Source: Planctomycetales bacterium
Lineage (GTDB): Bacteria; Planctomycetota; Phycisphaerae; Sedimentisphaerales; Anaerohalosphaeraceae
DNA: 40,350 nucleotides
Assembly: GCA_022615575.1 (NCBI GenBank)
Contig: JAKEGM010000043.1
Span: forward strand, 1 to 40,350
Direction of reading: 5' to 3'
Below are positions 14,984-21,316 of the stretch, piece after piece. Positions within the stretch are counted from its first letter, which is position 1; the number at the start of each line of letters is the position of its first letter. A program made the position numbers and the translations under genes. The notes under the pieces are model-generated. The model was not told the DNA's origin and did no database searches. It saw nothing but the letters and a program-made list of their open reading frames with translations.

Positions 14984-15123
14984 AGCCCTTAGCTGTTAGC
15001 CATAAGCTCATACCCGGAAGCTTTTTACATTTTACATTTTACATTTTACATTTTACATTTTACATTTTACATTTTACATTTAACATTTAACATTTAACAT
15101 TTAACATTTAACATTTAACATTC
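14984..15123. repeat. Heptamer array g: twenty in-register units of two classes
   Basis: About 140 bp with unbroken 7-bp periodicity. Six AGC-class units come first (AGCCCTT, AGCTGTT, AGCCATA, AGCTCAT, ACCCGGA, AGCTTTT). They pass without a change of phase into eight exact copies of TTTTACA (15023-15078) and six exact copies of TTTAACA (15079-15120). It fills the intergenic space between the dehydrogenase start and the GNAT gene, whose final codons (15147-15172) also show AGC-class remnants. AGCCATAAG (14998-15006) recurs in array k at 28116-28124. Confidence 0.92.
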
Positions 15124-15139
15124 AGTCAATCGTTGTCCG

Positions 15140-15742
15140 CTAATCGCTGACTGATGACAGCTCATAGCGAGTATGTGCCGGGATAAATTCCTGGCGCAAA
15201 AGTCCGATATGGTATAGGTCGATCCTTTGACCGTCAACAATTTTGTCCTGCCGCAGCGTCCCTTCAATCTGAAAGCCCAGCTTCTCGACAACACGAAAGA
15301 TGGCGGGGTTATTCGTGCGGATGTGCGCCCAGATTTTTTCAATCCCAAGCGTTTCAAAGCCCCATTGGAAGAGAATAGAATGGATTTCCGTGCCAAGCCC
15401 CTGCCCCCAGTACGCTTTTTCGCCGATCACACAGTAGCACTGGGCGGTTTTGTTTTTGCGGTCGATATCAATCAGCCCCGTAACACCGATGGGAACGCCG
15501 TCCAGCGACTCGACCAGAAAATCGGCCCGCGCGTCATTGTCCGCAAGTGTCCGAAACCAAGCCATCGTTTTTTCCTGTTCGAAGTGCTCATCCACAACCA
15601 GCGTCTTGCGGACGGCGGCGTCATTATACCATGTAACCTTGAGAACCATATCCGCTTCGGTCAATGGACGCAAACGGACATGGTCACCGACAATCGTATT
15701 TTTTATTTCCAATTTCCAATTTCCAATTTGTTTTTTAGACAC
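15140..15742 (-). CDS. GNAT-family N-acetyltransferase (RimJ/RimL type)
   Basis: 200 residues with 'GDHVRLRPLTEADM' at the start of the domain, IGVTGLIDIDRKNKTAQCYCVIG in the middle and KAYWGQGLGTEIHSILFQWGF as the acetyl-CoA loop, followed by IWAHIRTNNPAIFRVVEKLGF. This is the RimJ/RimL-like pattern, common among sugar N-acetyltransferases in glycan clusters as well as protein acetylases. The start is GTG at 15742 with no clear ribosome-binding site. The first 15 codons (SKKQIGNWKLEIKN) are largely heptamer array h, and the last codons lie in AGC-class heptamers, so both ends of the protein are repeat-derived. The true start is uncertain. Confidence 0.82.
   Translation of the reverse strand: MSKKQIGNWKLEIKNTIVGDHVRLRPLTEADMVLKVTWYNDAAVRKTLVVDEHFEQEKTMAWFRTLADNDARADFLVESLDGVPIGVTGLIDIDRKNKTAQCYCVIGEKAYWGQGLGTEIHSILFQWGFETLGIEKIWAHIRTNNPAIFRVVEKLGFQIEGTLRQDKIVDGQRIDLYHIGLLRQEFIPAHTRYELSSVSD
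15705..15732. repeat. Heptamer array h (ATTTCCA type) at the start of the GNAT gene
   Basis: Three exact copies of ATTTCCA plus ATTTGTT. On the minus strand they encode residues 5-13 of the acetyltransferase (QIGNWKLEI). Confidence 0.75.
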
Positions 15743-15860
15743 GATTAACTTGATTTACATGGATTTTAAACCGCCAAAATCATCAGCATAAAAAACGTAT
15801 GTTGAATTTATTGTTCGTGTTGTTTCGCGGCATTCGTGGCTTTGTCTCTTAAATCTAAAT

Positions 15861-17114
15861 TCAGAAACTGTAGTTGCTGAAAACGTCATCCAGCGTTTGT
15901 TTTCGGCGAATCAGTTTGAACTGGGCTTGCCCCTCGTCGGCCACAATCGCCGGGGCGGGGTTGATAAAGGGCGGTGTCATCACCAGCGTATAGGCGCCGA
16001 CATTGCCGATCTGGATGTAATCGCCCGGCTCGGGCAGCGGCGCAGCGATATCCTTGAGCAGGATGTCTTTTTCCATGCAGGTGGCCCCGACAACACTGTA
16101 GGTTTGGACAGGACGCCCCTGTTTTTGGGTTATCACTGCATGGGGCATCGTGAGCGAATGAAGCGTCGGCTTTGTATTGAACGCACTGCCGTCCACCGTT
16201 ACAAAGACCTGATCCCGAATCGTTTTGACGCTGACGACTTTGGCGATAAAACTCACGCAATCGGCCGCCATGGCCACGCCCGGTTCAATGACCAGCGTCG
16301 GTTTTTTCTGCTGCACCCAGGCATGGCCGTTTAAGACACTGCCAACGGTCCGGGCATAATCGTCAAACGTCGGCGTATCCTTAAACGGCATTCCGGAACG
16401 CATTTTCCCGAAAAAACCGCCGCCGATATTGATGTATTCTATCGACTCCGGAAAATACGTCCGGGCGATATCGCACAAGGTACGGGCAATAACCTCAAAA
16501 CACCACGTGCTTCGGTCAGTGGTGGACGTATGGCCGTGCAAGCTGATTACTTTTACGTTATCAGCGGGTGATTTTACATTTTGCATTTTACATTTAACAT
16601 TTAACTCGTCGGGGTCGAGGCCGAAACGGCCAACCTTGAGGGAGTCCTGGATGTGTGATTGGCCGGACTGGTCGGACAGGCCGATATTGATGCGAAGACC
16701 GATGCGGATTTCCCTGTCGGGATGTTTTTGAGCATAGGCCTGCACCAGCGTTAATTCAGGTTCACTGTCCACATTAACCATGCTTCCATTGTTTAAGGAC
16801 AGTTCGATGTCATCCGAGGTCTTAACCGGGCCGTTAAAGATAATCTGTTCCGGGGGTTGTCCGACCTTCAGAGCCAGATCATACTCCATCCGGGAAACCG
16901 CCTCCGCCCAGCCGCCCTTGTCTTTGATAATCCGGCACAGATAGGGAATGTAATTGGTTTTGTAGGAATAGGCCAGGACCAGCGGCCGATAGCGGGACGA
17001 AAAGGCCGCCGTCAGGTCGTCATAGTTGGATTCAAACCGCCGGCGGTCAACCCGATAGAACGGCGACCCGCCCGCGATGGATTCAAGTTTTTCAATTTGA
17101 GAATGTGTAAGCAT
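15861..17114 (-). CDS. PLP-dependent fold-type III decarboxylase (Orn/DAP decarboxylase-like)
   Basis: 417 residues. The PLP lysine lies in LAYSYKTNYIP (about residue 55). HGHTSTTDRSTW and INIGGGFFG are the substrate/PLP-phosphate segments. EPGVAMAADCVSFIAKV and GATCMEKDILLKD (active-site Cys from the second subunit) complete the alanine-racemase-like barrel and the C-terminal beta domain. Substrate is a basic amino acid or diaminopimelate; relatives occur in polysaccharide and exosortase-associated clusters. Residues about 170-181 (NVKCKMQNVKS) are encoded by heptamer array i, an in-frame insertion between LDPDEL and the conserved HGH segment. The ribosome-binding site GGAGG lies within heptamer array e, nine bases before the ATG. 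Confidence 0.88.
   Translation of the reverse strand: MLTHSQIEKLESIAGGSPFYRVDRRRFESNYDDLTAAFSSRYRPLVLAYSYKTNYIPYLCRIIKDKGGWAEAVSRMEYDLALKVGQPPEQIIFNGPVKTSDDIELSLNNGSMVNVDSEPELTLVQAYAQKHPDREIRIGLRINIGLSDQSGQSHIQDSLKVGRFGLDPDELNVKCKMQNVKSPADNVKVISLHGHTSTTDRSTWCFEVIARTLCDIARTYFPESIEYINIGGGFFGKMRSGMPFKDTPTFDDYARTVGSVLNGHAWVQQKKPTLVIEPGVAMAADCVSFIAKVVSVKTIRDQVFVTVDGSAFNTKPTLHSLTMPHAVITQKQGRPVQTYSVVGATCMEKDILLKDIAAPLPEPGDYIQIGNVGAYTLVMTPPFINPAPAIVADEGQAQFKLIRRKQTLDDVFSNYSF
16572..16606. repeat. Heptamer array i inside the decarboxylase coding sequence
   Basis: Five units: TTTTACA, TTTTGCA, TTTTACA, TTTAACA, TTTAACT. These are the same two classes as the core of array g. The surrounding reading frame stays open, so the repeat is translated as a lysine-rich loop in the enzyme. 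Confidence 0.85.
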
Positions 17115-17116
17115 CG

Positions 17117-17149
17117 CTATCAGCCTCCAGCTATCAGCTATCAGCTTTT
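17117..17149. repeat. Heptamer array e, left flank of four-helix-bundle gene 2
   Basis: In AGC phase the units are AGCCTCC, AGCTATC, AGCTATC, AGCTTTT (17122-17149), preceded by CTAT. On the minus strand the array encodes the last residues and the TGA stop (17134-17136) of the four-helix-bundle gene, and its CTGGAGG unit is the ribosome-binding site of the downstream decarboxylase. Confidence 0.85.
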
Positions 17150-17505
17150 TGTACAGTACCTCTCAGGGTCTTCACAAATGCGGTTAACATCTTTCTGATC
17201 TCAACGACTTTTTCCTCTAAATTTTCAACCTTATCTTTTATGTATTTTAATTCTAAAGACAAGAAAAGAAGATAATCCACCTCATTAACTGATCCCAAGG
17301 CAATATCAAGAAAGCGGGCAATTTCAGTGTCTGTTGTACGACCATAACCTTCAGCAATATTTGTAGGAATAGATACCGCTGCGCGTCGTAGTTGAGATGT
17401 CAAACCATACATTTCTTTTGAAGGGAATTTTTCAGTCAAAGCATATACCTGTTTCACTAATTCATGCGATTTTTGCCATGCTCGAATCTTTTTATAGTCT
17501 TTCAT
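17134..17505 (-). CDS. Four-helix-bundle protein 2 (23S rRNA intervening-sequence / Avd-like family)
   Basis: 123 residues, MKDYKKIRAWQKSHELV onward, clearly paralogous to the copy at 13285: the two share GLTSQ+RRAAVS+PTNIAEG, the GRTT-TE--RF-DI-LGS-NE segment and VEIRKMLTAFVKT. By eye, well over half of the residues are identical. The gene body looks more AT-rich than its neighbours. The last residues (QKADS) and the stop come from heptamer array e. The family binds nucleic acid and forms ring oligomers; its role outside 23S rRNA intervening sequences and diversity-generating retroelements is unclear. Confidence 0.9.
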   Translation of the reverse strand: MKDYKKIRAWQKSHELVKQVYALTEKFPSKEMYGLTSQLRRAAVSIPTNIAEGYGRTTDTEIARFLDIALGSVNEVDYLLFLSLELKYIKDKVENLEEKVVEIRKMLTAFVKTLRGTVQKADS

Positions 17506-17565
17506 ACAAAAGCTCCTACCATTACTATTTCATTGTTGCTGCAGACCACTCGAAATTGATACCTG

Positions 17566-18258
17566 TCAGATTTTTGGTTTCTGCTGGGGGCTGGAAGCTG
17601 GCGGCTGGCTGCTTTTCGTGCCGAAAAATTCATCCACCGTGGCGTAGCCCTCCTTGGCGACGCCCCTTCGGGCGATCACATGCCAGAGCGTCAGCCATAA
17701 AATCTTCATATCCAGCCCAAACGACCGGTGATCCACATACCAGACGTCGTAGTCGAATTTCTGCTCCCAGGTCATATCGTTTCGGCCGTTGACCTGCGCC
17801 CAGCCGGTAATGCCGGGCTTGACCTCGTGGCGGCGGTTCTGCCGGGGCGTGTAGCGGCTCAGATACTTGACCATCAGCGGCCGCGGCCCCACCAGCGACA
17901 TATCGCCTTTGAGCACATTGAATAACTCCGGCAGTTCATCCACGCTCGCTGCCCGCAGCCAAAGGCCGAACGGCGTGAGACGTTTTTCATCCGGCAATTG
18001 ATTGCCCTGTTCGTCATGTGTCTTGCTGAGCATGGTGCGGAATTTATACAGGGTAAACAGTTTGCAGTTCAAGCCGGGACGCTGCTGGCGGAACAGCACC
18101 GGCGATCCCAGCTTCATCCGAACCAGTATGGCAACTGTCACCAGCACCGGGCTGAACAGAATCAGCAAGAACAGCGATACAAAAACATCAAACACCCGTT
18201 TTGCAATATCCCGGATGATTGCCAATTTAGAATTAAGAATTAAGAATTTAGAATTCAT
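17566..18258 (-). CDS. Bacterial sugar transferase (WcaJ/PglC-type initiating phosphoglycosyltransferase)
   Basis: 230 residues. Transfers a sugar phosphate from a nucleotide sugar to undecaprenyl phosphate, the first committed step of the capsule repeat unit, at the inner face of the membrane. An N-terminal membrane hairpin (VFVSLFLLILFSPVLVTVAILV, residues about 23-44) is followed by KLFTLYKFRTM, SVDELPELFNVLKGDMSLVGPRP with the catalytic Asp-Glu pair, and KPGITGWAQVNGRN. Short form without the extra N-terminal membrane domain. Both ends are repeat-derived: residues 2-11 (NSKFLILNSK) from array j and the C-terminal KSSQPPASSPQQ tail from array f. No ribosome-binding site precedes the ATG, so the true start may be a few codons downstream. 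Confidence 0.92.
   Translation of the reverse strand: MNSKFLILNSKLAIIRDIAKRVFDVFVSLFLLILFSPVLVTVAILVRMKLGSPVLFRQQRPGLNCKLFTLYKFRTMLSKTHDEQGNQLPDEKRLTPFGLWLRAASVDELPELFNVLKGDMSLVGPRPLMVKYLSRYTPRQNRRHEVKPGITGWAQVNGRNDMTWEQKFDYDVWYVDHRSFGLDMKILWLTLWHVIARRGVAKEGYATVDEFFGTKSSQPPASSPQQKPKI
17583..17616. repeat. Heptamer array f, right flank of four-helix-bundle gene 2
   Basis: Units GCTGGGG, GCTGGAA, GCTGGCG, GCTGGCT, GCTTTT. On the minus strand it encodes the serine/proline/glutamine-rich tail of the sugar transferase. GCTGGAAGCTGGCGGCTGGC (17590-17609) is the exact reverse complement of 13232-13251 in array c. Confidence 0.85.
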
Positions 18259-18323
18259 TTAGCTGATAGCCGAAAGCTGGCCACTTTTTTCCATTTAACA
18301 TTCTACATTTTGCATATTCTTCA
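18226..18323. repeat. Heptamer array j: fourteen in-register units of three classes
   Basis: TTTAGAA, TTAAGAA, TTAAGAA, TTTAGAA, TTCATTT, AGCTGAT, AGCCGAA, AGCTGGC, CACTTTT, TTCCATT, TAACATT, CTACATT, TTGCATA, TTCTTCA: 98 bp with no phase slip. It begins in the sugar transferase coding sequence, contains that gene's start codon, fills the whole intergenic gap and ends on the TGA stop of the upstream beta-propeller gene. The order AGC class, then a TTTT unit, then ACATT class is the same as in array g. Confidence 0.9.
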
Positions 18324-19373
18324 TTTCCCTTCCGGCATTTGCCAGACCCTGATTGGCTTGCTGGCGCGAATGTCCGAGGTGGCAAAGAACCGGTTGTCCG
18401 GCGAAAAAGCGATCTTGGAGACCAGGTTGTCAGCCGGGGCGCAGGCGTGGAAAACCGCATCGGCCTGGGCCATGATGAGATAGGCCTTGGGAGTAATGGT
18501 TGCCACAAAATATCGGCCGTCATTGCTGAACGCCAAATTCAGAACGGAGTAGTCGTTGGTAATCGGTCGGGTTTCACCTTCCTCCAGCAACTGGATTTTC
18601 TTGACAATTTCGCCGGTCGCGACATCCAGTTTATATAGAATTCCATCCCGATTGCCCGCATACAGGTTTTTCCCGTCCGGGTCAATCACCGCACTGCAAA
18701 ACTCCCTGGTATCCGCAAAAACGGTGTCCCAGACAATTTTCCCCTGCTGCATATCCACGGCGGCAATCCGCCCGACTTTTTCCTTTGAGCCGACGGCATA
18801 AATCGTCTGATCAGACGCCGCCGCAAAATCGACAAACTGTTCTGTTTTTTCATCAAGAGTCAGCGTAACTGCCGGACCGAGCCGTTCTGCGTCCGCCTCC
18901 AGCGTCAAAAACTCAAAAAGAACCTTGCCCGCAGAATCCGCCGCATTTTTGCGGATCATCGCTGTAACACTTTTATCAAAGGATATCCGCGGCCAGACCT
19001 CCTGATCGGCCCATCCGACGCCGATTTCCTTTTGTTTTTGTCCGGAGGGAAGCGCATAAACCGCCAACATCTTTTTGTCCGTTTTGGCAACAGCGGCCAG
19101 GTGTGCGGCGTCCAGGACAATCGCCCGGTCGGAAGACACCTTAAAATCGGCCTGCTGCGCAGACAGGGTGTTCCAGTCCCACACGGCCGCTTGGCCATCC
19201 TGAAAAACGCAGACTAATGAATCGCCGATTGTCTCCAGCACCGATACGCCCGCATTGTCGGCAACGGTCAGCAATATCGTCTTTTCTCGAACAAGATTCT
19301 GCACGACAACCAAGACAGCCAGGGCCGCAAATACGGCGATAAATAACGCAACGGGAGTTTTTTTCTTTTGCAT
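18321..19373 (-). CDS. Membrane-anchored WD40/PQQ-like beta-propeller protein
   Basis: 350 residues. One N-terminal membrane segment (VALFIAVFAALAVLVVVQNL, residues 8-27) anchors an extracytoplasmic domain. Repeats typical of a beta-propeller follow: GQAAVWDWNTLSAQ, DMQQGKIVWDT, AGNRDGILYKLDVATGEIVKKI, VLNLAFSNDGRYFVAT, VSKIAFSPDNRFFATSDI-KPIRVW. About six or seven blades fit. No enzymatic motif is visible; it may be a scaffold in glycan assembly. AGGA lies six bases before the ATG. It is unusual between the initiating transferase and a glycosyltransferase. Confidence 0.75.
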   Translation of the reverse strand: MQKKKTPVALFIAVFAALAVLVVVQNLVREKTILLTVADNAGVSVLETIGDSLVCVFQDGQAAVWDWNTLSAQQADFKVSSDRAIVLDAAHLAAVAKTDKKMLAVYALPSGQKQKEIGVGWADQEVWPRISFDKSVTAMIRKNAADSAGKVLFEFLTLEADAERLGPAVTLTLDEKTEQFVDFAAASDQTIYAVGSKEKVGRIAAVDMQQGKIVWDTVFADTREFCSAVIDPDGKNLYAGNRDGILYKLDVATGEIVKKIQLLEEGETRPITNDYSVLNLAFSNDGRYFVATITPKAYLIMAQADAVFHACAPADNLVSKIAFSPDNRFFATSDIRASKPIRVWQMPEGK

Positions 19374-19389
19374 CAGATTCCTATAAAAA

Positions 19390-19424
19390 GCGGTCTGCGG
19401 TCAGATGGGGGATGGTCGCTCTTT
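19390..19424. repeat. Heptamer array l (degenerate) upstream of the beta-propeller gene
   Basis: Five units: GCGGTCT, GCGGTCA, GATGGGG, GATGGTC, GCTCTTT. They are more diverged than the others but keep the period and the closing pyrimidine-rich unit. The array lies between the glycosyltransferase end (19430) and the propeller start. Confidence 0.55.
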
Positions 19425-19429
19425 TTTCT

Positions 19430-20650
19430 TCACTTATCACATCCGGGATATATTTTTTCGATCTTATCAATATATAATTGAGTGTTTTTCCGGGAATATT
19501 TCTGCATGGCGGCATTTCGACTGTTTACTCTGGCCCGGTCCAGATCGTCTTTGTTTTTATAATAGTGCAGAATCGACGCCGCGAGGGCGGCATCATCGCC
19601 CAATGCAATCACTTTCCCGCATTTCTCCTGCGCAACAATCTCCGCCACCTCACACTCAGGATTACAAATCGCCAGCACCGCACTTCCCGCCGCCAGATAA
19701 GAGTAAAACTTGCACGGCACAAGACATCCTTCAACGCCGGCTGAAATCGTTACAATGGAAACATCTGCCGAGGGAAAAGAATAGTGAATCTGGCTTTGCG
19801 GCAGGTACGACATGATTATCACATTATCCAGACCGTATTTTTCTTTGGCATCAACAATGGTTTGCTTCTTTGCCCCTTCCCCGAAGATGACAAACTTTAT
19901 ATCCTGGATGCTTTTAAGTTTTTGGGCCGCTCCTATCAATGTTTCCGTATCATGGGTTGCTCCGATATTGCCCGAATACAGAACAATGAAACTGTCCTCC
20001 AATTTATAGTCGCGAACAAACGGATTTTCCTCGCGGGGCAATGGTTTTATCGATTCGGTGTCCCCCCAATTGTGAATCACGGCTATATGACCCAGCGATG
20101 TTTTTGATGCATTGAAATTTTTTTCCAACTTTTCGGCCATATATTCGCCGATGGTGAAAACCGCATCGGCATTATTCAGAATGACCCTGTTGATTTTCCG
20201 CCACAATGATGCGGCCGGGCCCATCTTCATAATCCCCGCCCCGATTAAAGCGTCCGGCTGAATATCATACACAAGCATTACATACTTCTGCTTTCTGATT
20301 TTTTTGAACAGACATCCGATCAATCCCAAAAAAGGCGGAGTTGTCACAATAAAAAGGAGGGACTTTGAAGAGCCCAAAAGAACCTTCACAAAAGTATAGA
20401 CAAAATAACCTATAAAAGAAAATGCCCGTGTAAGATAATTTCTGCGATTGTAGCATGCCCAGCGAGGAATGCTTTTGACAACCAGATTTTCACTCGCCTG
20501 AAACTGGATGACGCCGGAGACCTCTGTCCAGATTAAAGACGGCGGCCAATGAGAAGCCAAATCACAGGCCAAATCCTGAAACACCTGAGGCGCCCGCGGG
20601 TTCAGGAACAGTATTTTGTATGGTTTGTTTATCAAGCAGCGACGAGCCAT
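19430..20650 (-). CDS. Glycosyltransferase, family 4 (WbuB-like)
   Basis: 406 residues. GT-B fold: N-terminal half with VYDIQPDALIGAGIMKMG, which matches the 'YDxxPD' segment of WbuB-like enzymes, and TTPPFLGLIGCLFKK. C-terminal half with FIVLYSGNIGATHDTETLIGAAQ (nucleotide-sugar domain start), FVIFGEGAKK and SYLPQSQIHYSFPSADVSIVTISAGVEGCLVPCKFYSYLAAG, which holds the donor-binding acidic/Pro-x-Lys motif. Adds one sugar to the lipid-linked repeat unit on the cytoplasmic side; donor and acceptor unknown. The start has no good ribosome-binding site. A transposase remnant lies upstream. Confidence 0.9.
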   Translation of the reverse strand: MARRCLINKPYKILFLNPRAPQVFQDLACDLASHWPPSLIWTEVSGVIQFQASENLVVKSIPRWACYNRRNYLTRAFSFIGYFVYTFVKVLLGSSKSLLFIVTTPPFLGLIGCLFKKIRKQKYVMLVYDIQPDALIGAGIMKMGPAASLWRKINRVILNNADAVFTIGEYMAEKLEKNFNASKTSLGHIAVIHNWGDTESIKPLPREENPFVRDYKLEDSFIVLYSGNIGATHDTETLIGAAQKLKSIQDIKFVIFGEGAKKQTIVDAKEKYGLDNVIIMSYLPQSQIHYSFPSADVSIVTISAGVEGCLVPCKFYSYLAAGSAVLAICNPECEVAEIVAQEKCGKVIALGDDAALAASILHYYKNKDDLDRARVNSRNAAMQKYSRKNTQLYIDKIEKIYPGCDK

Positions 20651-20792
20651 TCGCTATCAGATTTTCATTTCTTCGTTTTCCAAGTCCCCTCCGTTCCTGC
20701 CTTCTCTCCCTCAAAACCGCCCCGGCGTCAACCCATTTATTCCGCTTGTGTGTCCCGGTTCTCTTTGAGACAAAGGATTACAGGCAAGCCGA

Positions 20793-21221
20793 CTAGGATT
20801 CGAGAGTATATCCCCACCAAACACAAGAACCGCTGTCAGAGTGAATATAATTATTAAGAACATGACAGTGATTTGAACCCAGCAGACCTATCTCATCGCG
20901 AAGCCCATCAAAATAGTTGTTCATAATAAGAACACCATCGCTGGCATAACAGTAGAGATTGCTATAGGCCAGCGTGGATCGCGCGATGGTGCCGCGAATG
21001 CCCATGTGGTACTGTTTCGACGGCACGGCACGCAAACAGGCCTCGATGTCCCGCAGACTTTCGCGATAACTCAATTGGGCAAAGGCCATGCACAGAAACT
21101 GATCCATGCAGGAAAAACGCTGAACCTTGTGCTGTCCGCCGTATCGGGCGATGCACTTGCGAAATGCATTGCGGGGCAGAAAATCCATAATCTGGGCAAA
21201 AACCGTCCGTCCGGCATTCAT
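20793..21221 (-). pseudogene. IS4-family (DUF4372) transposase N-terminus fused to a beta-helix protein remnant
   Basis: The first about 93 residues (MNAGRTVFAQIMDFLPRNAF..., FSCMDQFLCMAFAQLSYRESLRDIEACLR, MGIRGTIARSTLA) are the N-terminal DUF4372 domain of IS4-type transposases. The catalytic DDE domain is completely absent. After ARSTLA the frame continues into about 50 residues (DGVLIMNNYFDGLRDEIGLLGSNHCHVLNNYIH) that look like a right-handed parallel beta-helix repeat. The reading frame is therefore a chimera of a truncated insertion sequence and part of another gene. It is not expected to be a working transposase. It sits between two capsule genes and marks a past rearrangement. Confidence 0.75.
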
Positions 21222-21316
21222 TGGCCATCCCTTTCAAGGTAAATAGGCCAAAGTTTAACGCCAAGTTCAAATCGATAACACTCGTTTTTGCCTGTAAGCC
21301 AATCATATTCAATATG

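Larger units (their letters stand above)
17117..17616 (-). mobile_element. Candidate mobile unit: four-helix-bundle gene 2 between heptamer arrays
   Basis: A 500-bp unit built like the one at 13221-13691: a single S23/IVP-type gene with AGCNNNC arrays at both ends in inverted orientation (left AGCCTCC-AGCTATC-AGCTATC; right, minus strand, AGCAGCC-AGCCGCC-AGCTTCC-AGCCCCC). It separates the decarboxylase from the sugar transferase. Both units carry their gene on the same strand as the host genes. That they are mobile is inference. Confidence 0.4.

Noticed and set aside
15023-15120. Possible CRISPR array
   Set aside because: Units are 7 bp and directly adjacent with no spacers, and no cas genes are present. 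This is a simple tandem repeat.
13221-17616. Diversity-generating retroelement
   Set aside because: The four-helix-bundle proteins resemble Avd, but there is no reverse transcriptase and no template/variable repeat pair with adenine-specific changes in the window.
20962-21312. 116-residue ORF as an alternative reading of the transposase region
   Set aside because: It is another frame over the DUF4372 segment and upstream insertion-sequence DNA; the residues do not match a known family, while the 20793-21221 frame does.
20793-21316. Intact insertion sequence
   Set aside because: The catalytic domain is missing and I could not find paired terminal inverted repeats or a target duplication, so only a remnant is claimed.
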